Of a stretch of 64,000 nt of DNA, positions 13,801-27,900 are shown piece after piece. The stretch comes from Euptelea pleiosperma. Its lineage: Eukaryota > Streptophyta > Magnoliopsida > Ranunculales > Eupteleaceae. The stretch spans positions 606,001 through 670,000 of the forward strand of contig JASUTR010000031.1 of the NCBI GenBank assembly GCA_035048495.1, written 5' to 3'. The notes under the pieces were generated by a model. That model did no database searches. It had not been told where the DNA came from and was given only the letters and a program-made list of their open reading frames with translations. Positions within the stretch are counted from its first letter, which is position 1, and each line of letters opens with the position of its first letter. The translations under genes and the position numbers were made by a program.

Positions 13801-16422
13801 GAAGAGATTGAGTCAAATTACGTGGTTCGGTTGCAAAAAAGTCACATGTTATAAGCTTAGGAATGTAACGCACAAATTGAGTCCAATTAGAGTCATTGAC
13901 GCACGGATGGGGCAAACTTGTTTCGACAGTTCTGAATCTTGTTTCTACAATTCAAATGTGTTTCAACAATTCTAATAGAAGATATTGAGTCAAATTACGA
14001 GGTCCGGTTGAGAACAAGTCACTAGTTATAGGCTTAGGAATGTAACGCCCAAACTAAGTCCAATTAGAGTCATTGATGCACGAATGGAGCAAACTTGTTT
14101 CGACTGTCCCGAATCTCGTTCCAATACTTCAAATGTGTTTAAACAATTCTAATAGAAAATATAGAGTCAAATTACGAGATCCGGTTGAGAACAAGTCACT
14201 AGTTATAGGCTTAGGAATGTAACACACAAACTAAGTGCAATTAGAGACATGGACGCACGGATGGAGCAAACTTGTTTCGACCATCATGAATCTTGTTCCA
14301 AAACTTCAAATGTGTTTAAACAATTGTAATAGAAGAGATTGAGTCAAATTACCAGGTTCGGTTGTGAAAAAATCACTTGTTATAAGCTTAGGAATGTAAC
14401 GCACAAACTAAGTCCAATTTGAGTCATTGACGCACGGATGGGGCAAACTTGTTTCGACAGTCCCGAATCTTGTTCTAACACTTACAATGTCTTAAAACAA
14501 TTGTAATAGAAGATATTGAGTCAAATTACGAGGTCCGTTTGAGAACAAGTCACTAGTTACAGGCTTCGGAATGTAACGCACAAATTAAGTCCAAGTAGAG
14601 TCATTGACGCACGAATGGAGCAAACTTGTTTCGACTGTCCCGAATCTTGTTCCAACACTTCAAATATGATTAAACAATTATAATGGAAGAGATTGAGTCA
14701 AATTACGTGGTCCGGTTGGGAAAAAGTCACTTGTTATATGCTTAGGAATGTAACGCACAAACTGAGTCCAATTAGAGTCATTGATGCACGGATGGGGCAA
14801 ACTTGGTACGACAGTCCCGAACCTTGTTCAAACACTTCAAATATGTTTAAACAATTATAATGGAAGAGATTGAGTCAAATTACGTGGTCCGGTTGGGAAC
14901 AAGTCACTAGTTATAGGCTTAGGAATGTAACACACAAACTGAGTCCAATTAGAGACATTGACGCACGGATGGAGCAAACTTGTTTCTACTGTCCCGAATC
15001 TTGTTCCAAAACTTCAAATGTGTTTAAACAATTGTAATAGAAGAGATTGAGTGAAATTACCAGGTTCGGTTGTGAAAAAATCATTTGTTATAAGCTTAGG
15101 AATGTAACGCACAAACTAAGTCCAATTTGAGTCATTGACGCACGGATGGGGCAAACTTGTTTCGACAGTCCCGAATCTTGTTCCAACACTTCAAATGTCT
15201 TAAAACAATTGTAATAGAAGATATTGAGTCAAATTACGAGGTCCGGTTGAGAACAAGTCACTAGTTACAGGCTTCGGAATGTAACGCACAAATTAAGTCC
15301 AATTAGAGTCATTGACGCACGAATGGAGCAAACTTGTTTCGACACTTCAAATATGTTTAAACAATTATAATGGAAGAGATTGAGTCAAATTACGTGGTCC
15401 GGTTGGGAAAAAGTCACTTGTTATATGCTTAGGAATGTAACGCACAAACTGAGTCCAATTAGAGTCATTGCCGCACGGATGGGGCAAACTTGTTACGAAA
15501 GTCCCGAATCTTGTTCCAACACTTCAAATATGTTTAAACAATTATAATGGAAGAGATTGAGTCAAATTACGTGGTCCGGTTGGGAACAAGTCACTAGTTA
15601 TAGGCTTAGGAATGTAACACACAAACTGAGTCCAATTAGAGACATTGACGCACGGATGGAGCAAACTTGTTTCTACTGTCCCGAATGTTGTTCCAAGACT
15701 TCAAATGTGTTTAAACAATTGTAATGGAAGAGATTGAGTCAAATTACGTGGTCCGGTTGCAAAAAAGTCATATGTTATAAGCTTAGGAATATAACGCACA
15801 AACTGAGTCCAATTAGAGTCATTGACGCACGGATGGGGCAAACTTGTTTCGACAGTTCTGAATCTTGTTTCTACAATTCAAATGTGTTTCAACAATTCTA
15901 ATAGAAGATATTGAGTCAAATTACGAGGTCCGGTTGAGAACAAGTCACTAGTTATAGGCTTAGGAATGTAACACACAAACTAAGTGGAATTAGAGACATT
16001 GACGCATGGATGGAGCAAACTTGTTTCGACCATCATGAATCTTGTTCCAAAACTTCAAATGTGTTTAAACAATTGTAATAGAAGAGATTGAGTCAAATTA
16101 CCAGGTTCGGTTGTGAAAAAATCACTTGTTATAAGCTTAGGAATGTAACGCACAAACTAAGTCCAATTTGAGTTATTGACGCACGGATGGGGCAAACTTG
16201 TTTCGACAGTCCCGAATCTTGTTCCAACACTTCAAATGTCTTAAAACAATTGTAATAGAAGATATTGAGTCAAATTACGAGGTCCGGTTGTGAACAAGTC
16301 ACTAGTTACAGGCTTCGGAATGTAACGCACAAATTAAGTCCAATTAGAGTCATTGACGCACGAATGGAGCAAACTTGTTTCGACACTTCAAATATGTTTA
16401 AACAATTATAATGGAAGAGATT
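10864..16422. repeat. 5,559-bp second-order satellite repeat, copy 1 (32 monomers)
   Basis: This block reads as sub-units of 4, 4, 7, 7, 4 and 6 monomers, 32 in total, five of them the 156-bp form (32 x 177 - 5 x 21 = 5,559). It recurs at an offset of 5,559 bp with shared private variants: CTTCAATTGTG at about 11180 and 16740, TTTTGACACTT at about 13411 and 18970, AATCTCGTTCC at about 14113 and 19672, and GAGTGAAATTACC at about 15050 and 20609. Confidence 0.92.
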
Positions 16423-19400
16423 GAGTCAAATTACGTGGTCCGGTTGGGAAAAAGTCACTTGTTATATGCTTAGGAATGTAACGCACAAACTGAGTCCAAT
16501 TAGAGTCATTGATGCACGGATGGGGCAAACTTGTTACGACAGTCCCGAATCTTGTTCAAACACTTCAAATATGTTTAAACAATTATAATGGAAGAGATTG
16601 AGTCAAATTACGTGGTCCGGTTGGGAACAAGTCACTAGTTATAGGCTTAGGAATGTAACACACAAACTGAGTCCAATTAGAGACATTGACGCACGGATGG
16701 AGCAAACTTGTTTCTACTGTCACGAATCTTGTTCCAAAACTTCAATTGTGTTTAAACAATTGTAATAGAAGAGATTGAGTCAAATTACCAGGTTCGGTTG
16801 TGAAAAAATCACTTGTTATAAGCTTAGGAATGTAACGCACAAACTAAGTCCAATTTGAGTCATTGACGCACGGATGGGGCAAACTTGTTTCGACAGTCCC
16901 GAATCTTGTTCCAACACTTCAAATGTCTTAAAACAATTGTAATAGAAGATATTGAGTCAAATTACGAGGTCCGGTTGAGAACAAGTCACTAGTTACAGGC
17001 TTCGGAATGTAACGCACAAATTAAGTCCAATTAGAGTCATTGACGCACGAATGGAGCAAACTTGTTTCGACACTTCAAATATGTTTAAACAATTATAATG
17101 GAAGAGATTGAGTCAAATTACGTGGTCCGGTTGGGAAAAAGTCACTTGTTATATGCTTAGGAATGTAACGCACAAACTGAGTCCAATTAGAGTCATTGCC
17201 GCACGGATGGGGCAAACTTGTTACGACAGTCCCGAATCTTGTTCCAACACTTCAAATATGTTTAAACAATTATAATGGAAGAGATTGAGTCAAATTACGA
17301 GATCCGGTTGAGAACAAGTCACTAGTTATAGGCTTAGGAATATAACACACAAACTAAGTGCAATTAGAGACATTGACGCACGGATGGAGCAAACTTGTTT
17401 CGACCATCATGAATCTTGTTCCAAAACTTCAAATGTGTTTAAACAATTGTAATAGAAGAGATTGAGTCAAATTACCAGGTTCGGTTGTGAAAAAATCACT
17501 TGTTATAAGCTTAGGAATGTAACGCACAAACTAAGTCCAATTTGAGTCATTGACGCACGGATGGGGCAAACTTGTTTCGACAGTCCCGAATCTTGTTCCA
17601 ACACTTCAAATGTCTTAAAACAATTGTAATAGAAGATATTGAGTCAAATTACGAGGTCCGGTTGAGAACAAGTCACTAGTTACAGGCTTCGGAATGTAAC
17701 GCACAAATTAAGTCCAATTAGAGTCATTCACGCACGAATGGAGCAAACTTGTTTCGACACTTCAAATATGTTTAAACATTTATAATGGAATAGATTGAGT
17801 CAAATTACGTGGTCCGGTTGGGAAAAAGTCACTTGTTATATGTTTAGGAATGTAACGCACAAACTGAGTCCAATTAGAGTCATTGATGCACGGATGGGGC
17901 AAACTTGTTACGACAGTCCCAAATCTTGTTCCAACACTTCAAATATGTTTAAACAATTATAATGGAAGAGATTGAGTCAAATTACGTGGTCCGGTTGGGA
18001 ACAAGTCACTAGTTATAGGCTTAGGAATGTAACACACAAACTGAGTCCAATTAGAGACATTGACGCACGGATGGAGCAAACTTGTTTCTACTGTCCCGAA
18101 TCTTGTTCCAAGACTTCAAATGTGTTTAAACAATTGTAATGGAAGAGATTGAGTCAAATTACGTGGTCGGGTTGCGAAAAAGTCACTTGTTATAAGCTTA
18201 GGAATGTAACGCACAAACTGAGTCCAATTAGAGTCATTGACGCACGGATGGGGCAAACTTGTTTCGACTGTTCTGAATCTTGTTTCTACAATTCAAATGT
18301 GTTTCAACAATTCTAATAGAAGATATTGAGTCAAATTACGAGGTCCGGTTGAGAACAAGTCACTAGTTACAGGCTTAGGAATGTAACGCCCAAACTAAGT
18401 CCAATTAGAGTCATTGATGCACGAATGGAGCAAACTTGTTTCGACTGTCCCGAATCTGGTTCCAATACTTCAAATGTGTTTAAACAATTGTAATAGAAAA
18501 TATAGAGTCAAATTACGAGATCCCGTTGAGAACAAGTCACTAGTTATAGGCTTAGGAATGTAACACACAAACTAAGTGCAATTAGAGACATTGACGCACG
18601 GATGGAGCAAACTTGTTTCGACCATCATGAATCTTGTTCCAAAACTTCAAATGTGTTTAAACAATTGTAATAGAAGAGATTGAGTCAAATTACCAGGTTC
18701 GGTTGTGAAAAAATCACTTGTTATAAGCTTAGGAATGTAACGCACAAACTAAGTCCAATTTGAGTCATTGACGCACGGATGGGGCAAACTTGTTTCGACA
18801 GTCCCGAATCTTGTTCCAACACTTCAAATGTCTTAAAACAATTGTAATAGAAGATATTGAGTCAAATTACGAGGTCCGGTTGAGAACAAGTCACTAGTTA
18901 CAGGCTTCGGAATGTAACGCACAAATTAAGTCCAATTAGAGTCATTGACGCACGAATGGAGCAAACTTGTTTTGACACTTCAAATATGTTTAAACAATTA
19001 TAATGGAAGAGATTGAGTCAAATTACGTGGTCCGGTTGGGAAAAAGTCACTTGTTATATGCTTAGGAATGTAACGCACAAACTGAGTCCAATTAGAGTCA
19101 TTGACGCACGGATGGGGCAAACTTGTTACGACAGTCCCGAATCTTGTTCCAACACTTCAAATATGTTTAAACAATTATAATGGAAGAGATTGAGTCAAAT
19201 TACGTGGTCCGGTTGGGAACAAGTCACTAGTTATAGACTTAGGAATGTAACACACAAACTGAGTCCAATTAGAGACATTGACGCACGGATGGAGCAAACT
19301 TGTTTCTACTGTCCCGAATCTTGTTCCAAGACTTCAAATGTGTTTAAACAATTGTAATGGAAGAGATTGAGTCAAATTACGTGGTTCGGTTGCAAAAAAG

Positions 19401-21981
19401 TCACATGTTATAAGCTTAGGAATGTAACGCACAAATTGAGTCCAATTAGAGTCATTGACGCACGGATGGGGCAAACTTGTTTCGACAGTTCTGAATCTTG
19501 TTTCTACAATTCAAATGTGTTTCAACAATTCTAATAGAAGATATTGAGTCAAATTACGAGGTCCGGTTGAGAACAAGTCACTAGTTATAGGCTTAGGAAT
19601 GTAACGCCCAAACTAAGTCCAATTAGAGTCATTGATGCACGAATGGAGCAAACTTGTTTCGACTGTCCCGAATCTCGTTCCAATACTTCAAATGTGTTTA
19701 AACAATTCTAATAGAAAATATAGAGTCAAATTACGAGATCCGGTTGAGAACAAGTCACTAGTTATAGGCTTAGGAATGTAACACACAAACTAAGTGCAAT
19801 TAGAGACATGGACGCACGGATGGAGCAAACTTGTTTCGACCATCATGAATCTTGTTCCAAAACTTCAAATGTGTTTAAACAATTGTAATAGAAGAGATTG
19901 AGTCAAATTACCAGGTTCGGTTGTGAAAAAATCACTTGTTATAAGCTTAGGAATGTAACGCACAAACTAAGTCCAATTTGAGTCATTGACGCACGGATGG
20001 GGCAAACTTGTTTCGACAGTCCCGAATCTTGTTCTAACACTTACAATGTCTTAAAACAATTGTAATAGAAGATATTGAGTCAAATTACGAGGTCCGTTTG
20101 AGAACAAGTCACTAGTTACAGGCTTCGGAATGTAACGCACAAATTAAGTCCAAGTAGAGTCATTGACGCACGAATGGAGCAAACTTGTTTCGACTGTCCC
20201 GAATCTTGTTCCAACACTTCAAATATGATTAAACAATTATAATGGAAGAGATTGAGTCAAATTACGTGGTCCGGTTGGGAAAAAGTCACTTGTTATATGC
20301 TTAGGAATGTAACGCACAAACTGAGTCCAATTAGAGTCATTGATGCACGGATGGGGCAAACTTGGTACGACAGTCCCGAACCTTGTTCAAACACTTCAAA
20401 TATGTTTAAACAATTATAATGGAAGAGATTGAGTCAAATTACGTGGTCCGGTTGGGAACAAGTCACTAGTTATAGGCTTAGGAATGTAACACACAAACTG
20501 AGTCCAATTAGAGACATTGACGCACGGATGGAGCAAACTTGTTTCTACTGTCCCGAATCTTGTTCCAAAACTTCAAATGTGTTTAAACAATTGTAATAGA
20601 AGAGATTGAGTGAAATTACCAGGTTCGGTTGTGAAAAAATCATTTGTTATAAGCTTAGGAATGTAACGCACAAACTAAGTCCAATTTGAGTCATTGACGC
20701 ACGGATGGGGCAAACTTGTTTCGACAGTCCCGAATCTTGTTCCAACACTTCAAATGTCTTAAAACAATTGTAATAGAAGATATTGAGTCAAATTACGAGG
20801 TCCGGTTGAGAACAAGTCACTAGTTACAGGCTTCGGAATGTAACGCACAAATTAAGTCCAATTAGAGTCATTGACGCACGAATGGAGCAAACTTGTTTCG
20901 ACACTTCAAATATGTTTAAACAATTATAATGGAAGAGATTGAGTCAAATTACGTGGTCCGGTTGGGAAAAAGTCACTTGTTATATGCTTAGGAATGTAAC
21001 GCACAAACTGAGTCCAATTAGAGTCATTGCCGCACGGATGGGGCAAACTTGTTACGAAAGTCCCGAATCTTGTTCCAACACTTCAAATATGTTTAAACAA
21101 TTATAATGGAAGAGATTGAGTCAAATTACGTGGTCCGGTTGGGAACAAGTCACTAGTTATAGGCTTAGGAATGTAACACACAAACTGAGTCCAATTAGAG
21201 ACATTGACGCACGGATGGAGCAAACTTGTTTCTACTGTCCCGAATGTTGTTCCAAGACTTCAAATGTGTTTAAACAATTGTAATGGAAGAGATTGAGTCA
21301 AATTACGTGGTCCGGTTGCAAAAAAGTCATATGTTATAAGCTTAGGAATATAACGCACAAACTGAGTCCAATTAGAGTCATTGACGCACGGATGGGGCAA
21401 ACTTGTTTCGACAGTTCTGAATCTTGTTTCTACAATTCAAATGTGTTTCAACAATTCTAATAGAAGATATTGAGTCAAATTACGAGGTCCGGTTGAGAAC
21501 AAGTCACTAGTTATAGGCTTAGGAATGTAACACACAAACTAAGTGGAATTAGAGACATTGACGCATGGATGGAGCAAACTTGTTTCGACCATCATGAATC
21601 TTGTTCCAAAACTTCAAATGTGTTTAAACAATTGTAATAGAAGAGATTGAGTCAAATTACCAGGTTCGGTTGTGAAAAAATCACTTGTTATAAGCTTAGG
21701 AATGTAACGCACAAACTAAGTCCAATTTGAGTTATTGACGCACGGATGGGGCAAACTTGTTTCGACAGTCCCGAATCTTGTTCCAACACTTCAAATGTCT
21801 TAAAACAATTGTAATAGAAGATATTGAGTCAAATTACGAGGTCCGGTTGTGAACAAGTCACTAGTTACAGGCTTCGGAATGTAACGCACAAATTAAGTCC
21901 AATTAGAGTCATTGACGCACGAATGGAGCAAACTTGTTTCGACACTTCAAATATGTTTAAACAATTATAATGGAAGAGATT
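16423..21981. repeat. 5,559-bp second-order satellite repeat, copy 2
   Basis: Tandem copy of 10864-16422 with the same sub-unit order and the same rare single-base variants. Near-identity continues about 80 bp past 21981, then the sequence diverges near 22065. I saw no clear difference between the copies by eye, so the duplication is recent relative to divergence among monomer types. Confidence 0.92.
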
Positions 21982-24969
21982 GAGTCAAATTACGTGGTCC
22001 GGTTGGGAAAAAGTCACTTGTTATATGCTTAGGAATGTAACGCACAAACTGAGTCCAATTAGAGTCATTGACGCACGGATGGAGCAAACTTGTTACGAAT
22101 GTCCCGAATCTTGTTCCAACACTTCAAATATGTTTAAACAATTATAATGGAAGAGATTGAGTCAAATTACGTGGTCCGGTTGGGAACAAGTCACTAGTTA
22201 TAGACTTAGGAATGTAACACACAAACTGAGTCCAATTAGAGACATTGACGCACGGATGGAGCAAACTTGTTTCTACTGTCCCGAATCTTGTTCCAAGACT
22301 TCAAATGTGTTTAAACAATTGTAATGGAAGAGATTGAGTCAAATTACGTGGTTCGGTTGCAAAAAAGTCACATGTTATAAGCTTAGGAATGTAACGCACA
22401 AATTGAGTCCAATTAGAGTCATTGACGCACGGATGGGGCAAACTTGTTTCGACAGTTCTGAATCTTGTTTCTACAATTCAAATGTGTTTCAACAATTCTA
22501 ATAGAAGATATTGAGTCAAATTACGAGGTCCGGTTGAGAACAAGTCACTAGTTATAGGCTTAGGAATGTAACGCCCAAACTAAGTCCAATTAGAGTCATT
22601 GATGCACGAATGGAGCAAACTTGTTTCGACTGTCCCGAATCTGGTTCCAATACTTCAAATGTGTTTAAACAATTCTAATAGAAAATATAGAGTCAAATTA
22701 CGAGATCCGGTTGAGAACAAGTCACTAGTTATAGGCTTAGGAATGTAACACACAAACTAAGTGCAATTAGAGACATGGACGCACGGATGGAGCAAACTTG
22801 TTTCGACCATCATGAATCTTGTTCCAAAACTTCAAATGTGTTTAAACAATTGTAATAGAAGAGATTGAGTCAAATTACCAGGTTCGGTTGTGAAAAAATC
22901 ACTTGTTATAAGCTTAGGAATGTAACGCACAAACTAAGTCCAATTTTAGTCATTGACGCACGGATGGGGCAAACTTGTTTCGACAGTCCCGAATCTTGTT
23001 CCAACACTTCAAATGTCTTAAAACAATTGTAATAGAAGATATTGAGTCAAATTACGAGGTCCGGTTGAGAACAAGTCACTAGTTACAGGCTTCGGAATGT
23101 AACGCACAAATTAAGTCCAAGTAGAGTCATTGACGCACGAATGGAGCAAACTTGTTTCGACTGTCCCGAATCTTGTTCCAACACTTCAAATATGTTTAAA
23201 CAATTATAATGGAAGAGATTGAGTCAAATTACGTGGTCCGGTTGGGAAAAAGTCACTTGTTATATGCTTAGGAATGTAACGCACAAACTGAGTCCAATTA
23301 GAGTCATTGATGCACGGATGGGGCAAACTTGTTACGACAGTCCCGAATCTTGTTCAAACACTTCAAATATGTTTAAACAATTATAATGGAAGAGATTGAG
23401 TCAAATTACGTGGTCTGGTTGGGAACAAGTCACTAGTTATAGGCTTAGGAATGTAACACACAAACTGAGTCCAATTAGAGACATTGACGCACGGATGGAG
23501 CAAACTTGTTTCTACTGTCCCGAATCTTGTTCCAAAACTTCAAATGTGTTTAAACAATTGTAATAGAAGAGATTGAGTCAAATTACCAGGTTCGGTTGTG
23601 AAAAAATCACTTGTTATAAGCTTAGGAATGTAACGCACAAACTAAGTCCAATTTGAGTCATTGACGCACGGATGGGGCAAACTTGTTTCGACAGTCCCGA
23701 ATCTTGTTCCAACACTTCAAATGTCTTAAAACAATTGTAATAGAAGATATTGAGTCAAATTACGAGGTCCGGTTGAGAACAAGTCACTAGTTACAGGCTT
23801 CGGAATGTAACGCACCAATTAAGTCCAATTAGAGTCATTGACGCACGAATGGAGCAAACTTGTTTCGACACTTCAAATATGTTTAAACAATTATAATGGA
23901 AGAGATTGAGTCAAATTACGTGGTCCGGTTGGGAAAAAGTCACTTGTTATATGCTTAGGAATGTAACGCACAAACTGAGTCCAATTAGAGTCATTGCCGC
24001 ACGGATGGGGCAAACTTGTTACGACAGTCCCGAATCTTGTTCCAACACTTCAAATATGTTTAAACAATTATAATGGAAGAGATTGAGTCAAATTACGTGG
24101 TCCGGTTCTGAACAAGTCCCTAGTTATAGGCTTAGGAATGTAACACACAAACTGAGTCCAATTAGAGACATTGACGCACGGATGGAGCAAACTTGTTTCT
24201 ACTGTCCCGAATGTTGTTCCTAGACTTCAAATGTGTTTAAACAATTGTAATGGAAGAGATTGAGTCAAATTACGTGGTCCGGTTGCAAAAAAGTCATATG
24301 TTATAAGCTTAGGAATGTAACGCACAAACTGAGTCCAATTAGAGTCATTGACGCACGGATGGGGCAAACTTGTTTCGACAGTTCTGAATCTTGTTTCTAC
24401 AATTCAAATGTGTTTCAACAATTCTAATAGAAGATATTGAGTCAAATTACGAGGTCCGGTTGAGAACAAGTCACTAGTTATAGGCTTAGGAATGTAACAC
24501 ACAAACTAAGTGCAATTAGAGACATTGACGCATGGATGGAGCAAACTTGTTTCGACCATCATGAATCTTGTTCCAAAACTTCAAATGTGTTTAAACAATT
24601 GTAATAGAAGAGATTGAGTCAAATTACCAGGTTCGGTTGTGAAAAAATCACTTGTTATAAGCTTAGGAATGTAACGCACAAACTAAGTCCAATTTGAGTT
24701 ATTGACGCACGGATGGGGCAAACTTGTTTCGACAGTCCCGAATCTTGTTCCAACACTTCAAATGTCTTAAAACAATTGTAATAGAAGATATTGAGTCAAA
24801 TTACGAGGTCCGGTTGTGAACAAGTCACTAGTTACAGGCTTCGGAATGTAACGCACAAATTAAGTCCAATTAGAGTCATTGACGCACGAATGGAGCAAAC
24901 TTGTTTCGACTGTCCCGAATCTTGTTCCAACACTTGAAATATGTTTAAACAATTATAATGGAAGAGATT
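21982..24969. repeat. Satellite, irregular segment between second-order repeat and regular heptamers
   Basis: The segment resembles internal parts of the 5,559-bp block. The marker GTTATAGACTTAGG at about 22196 matches one at about 19229, an offset of 2,967 bp, which is 17 monomers with two short ones. It ends with a six-monomer unit (23908-24969, 1,062 bp) in which types 4 and 5 are fused into one monomer. Confidence 0.85.
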
Positions 24970-27900
24970 GAGTCAAATTACGTGGTCCGATTGGGAAAAA
25001 GTCACTTGTTATATGCTTAGGAATGTAACACACAAACTGAGTCCAATTAGAGTCATTGACGCACGGATGGGGCAAACTTGTTACGACAGTCCCGAATCTT
25101 GTTCCAACACTTCAAATATGTTTAAACAATTACAATGGAAGAGATTGAGTCAAATTACGTGATCCGGTTGGGAACAAGTCACTAGTTATAGGCTTAGGAA
25201 TGTAACACACAAACTGAGTCCAATTAGAGACATTGACGCACGGATGGAGCAAACTTGTTTCTACTGTCCCGAATCTTATTCCAAGACTTCAAATGTGTTT
25301 AAACAATTGTAATGGAAGAGATTGAGTCAAATTACGTGGTCCGGTTGCGAAAAAGTCACTTGTTATAAGCTTAGGAATGTAACGCACAAACTGAGTCCAA
25401 TTAGAGTCATTGACGCACGGATGGGGCAAACTTGTTTCGACAGTTCTGAATCTTGTTTCTACAATTCAAATGTGTTTCAACTATTCTAATAGAAGATATT
25501 GAGTCAAATTACGAGGTCCGGTTGAGAACAAGTCACTAGTTATAGGTTTAGGAATGTAACGCCCAAACTAAGTCCAATTAGAGTCATTGATGCACGAATG
25601 GAGCAAACTTGTTTCGACTGTCCCGAATCTGGTTCCAATACTTCAAATGTGTTTAAACAATTGTAATAGAAAATATAGAGTCAAATTACGAGATCCGGTT
25701 GAGAACAAGTCACTAGTTATAGGCTTAGGAATGTAACACACAAACTAAGTGCAATTAGAGACATTGACGCACGGATGGAGCAAACTTGTTTCGACCATCA
25801 TGAATCTTGTTCCAAAACTTCAAATGTGTTTAAACAATTGTAATAGAAGAGATTGAGTCAAATTACCAGGTTCGGTTGTGAAAAAATCACTTGTTATAAG
25901 CTTAGGAATGTAACGCACAAACTAAGTCCAATTTGAGTCATTGACGCACGGATGGGGCAAACTTGTTTCGACAGTCCCGAATCTTGTTCCAACACTTCAA
26001 ATGTCTTAAAACAATTGTAATAGAAGATATTGAGTCAAATTACGAGGTCCGGTTGAGAACAAGTCACTAGTTACAGGCTTCGGAAGGTAACGCACAAATT
26101 AAGTCCAATTAGAGTCATTCACGCACGAATGGAGCAAACTTGTTTCGACACTTCAAATATGTTTAAACATTTATAATGGAATAGATTGAGTCAAATTACG
26201 TGGTCCGGTTGGGAAAAAGTCACTTGTTATATGTTTAGGAATGTAACGCACAAACTGAGTCCAATTAGAGTCATTGATGCACGGATGGGGCAAACTTGTT
26301 ACGACAGTCCCAAATCTTGTTCCAACACTTCAAATATGTTTAAACAATTATAATGGAAGAGATTGAGTCAAATTACGTGGTCCGGTTGGGAACAAGTCAC
26401 TAGTTATAGGCTTAGGAATGTAACACACAAACTGAGTCCAATTAGAGACATTGACGCACGGATGGAGCAAACTTGTTTCTACTGTCCCGAATCTTGTTCC
26501 AAGACTTCAAATGTGTTTAAACAATTGTAATGGAAGAGATTGAGTCAAATTACGTGGTCCGGTTGCGAAAAAGTCACTTGTTATAAGCTTAGGAATGTAA
26601 CGCACAAACTGAGTCCAATTAGAGTCATTGACGCACGGATAGGGCAAACTTGTTTCGACAGTTCTGAATCTTGTTTCTACAATTCAAATGTGTTTCAACA
26701 ATTCTAATAGAAGATATTAAGTCAAATTACGAGGTCCGGTTGAGAACAAGTCACTAGTTATAGGCTTAGGAATGTAACGCCCAAACTAAGTCCAATTAGA
26801 GTCATTGATGCACGAATGGAGCAAACTTGTTTCGACTGTCCCGAATCTGGTTCCAATACTTCAAATGTGTTTAAACAATTGTAATAGAAAATATAGAGTC
26901 AAATTACGAGATCCGGTTGAGAACAAGTCACTAGTTATAGGCTTAGGAATGTAACACACAAACTAAGTGCAATTAGAGACATTGACGCACGGATGGAGCA
27001 AACTTGTTTCGACCATCATGAATCTTGTTCCAAAACTTCAAATGTGTTTAAACAATTGTAATAGAAGAGATTGAGTCAAATTACCAGGTTCGGTTGTGAA
27101 AAAATCACTTGTTATAAGCTTAGGAATGTAACGCACAAACTAAGTCCAATTTGAGTCATTGACGCACGGATGGGGCAAACTTGTTTCGACAGTCCCGAAT
27201 CTTGTTCCAACACTTCAAATGTCTTAAAACAATTGTAATAGAAGATATTGAGTCAAATTACGAGGTCCGGTTGAGAACAAGTCACTAGTTACAGGCTTCG
27301 GAATGTAACGCACAAATTAAGTCCAATTAGAGTCATTGACGCACGAATGGAGCAAACTTGTTTCGACACTTCAAATATGTTTAAACAATTATAATGGAAG
27401 AGATTGAGTCAAATTACGTGGTCCGGTTGGGAAAAAGTCACTTGTTATATGCTTAGGAATGTAACGCACAAACTGAGTCCAATTAGAGTCATTGACGCAC
27501 GGATGGGGCAAACTTGTTACGACAGTCCCTAATCTTGTTCCAACACTTCAAATATGTTTAAACAATTATAATGGAAGAGATTGAGTCAAATTACGTGGTC
27601 CGGTTGGGAACAAGTCACTAGTTATAGGCTTAGGAATGTAACACACAAATTGAGTCCAATTAGAGACATTGACGCACGGATGGAGCAAACTTGTTTCTAC
27701 TGTCCCGAATCTTGTTCCAAGACTTCAAATGTGTTTAAACAATTGTAATGGAAGAGATTGAGTCAAATTACGTGGTCGGGTTGCGAAAAAGTCACTTGTT
27801 ATAAGCTTAGGAATGTAACGCACAAACTGAGTCCAATTAGAGTCATTGACGCACGGATGGGGCAAACTTGTTTCGACAGTTCTGAATCTTGTTTCTACAA

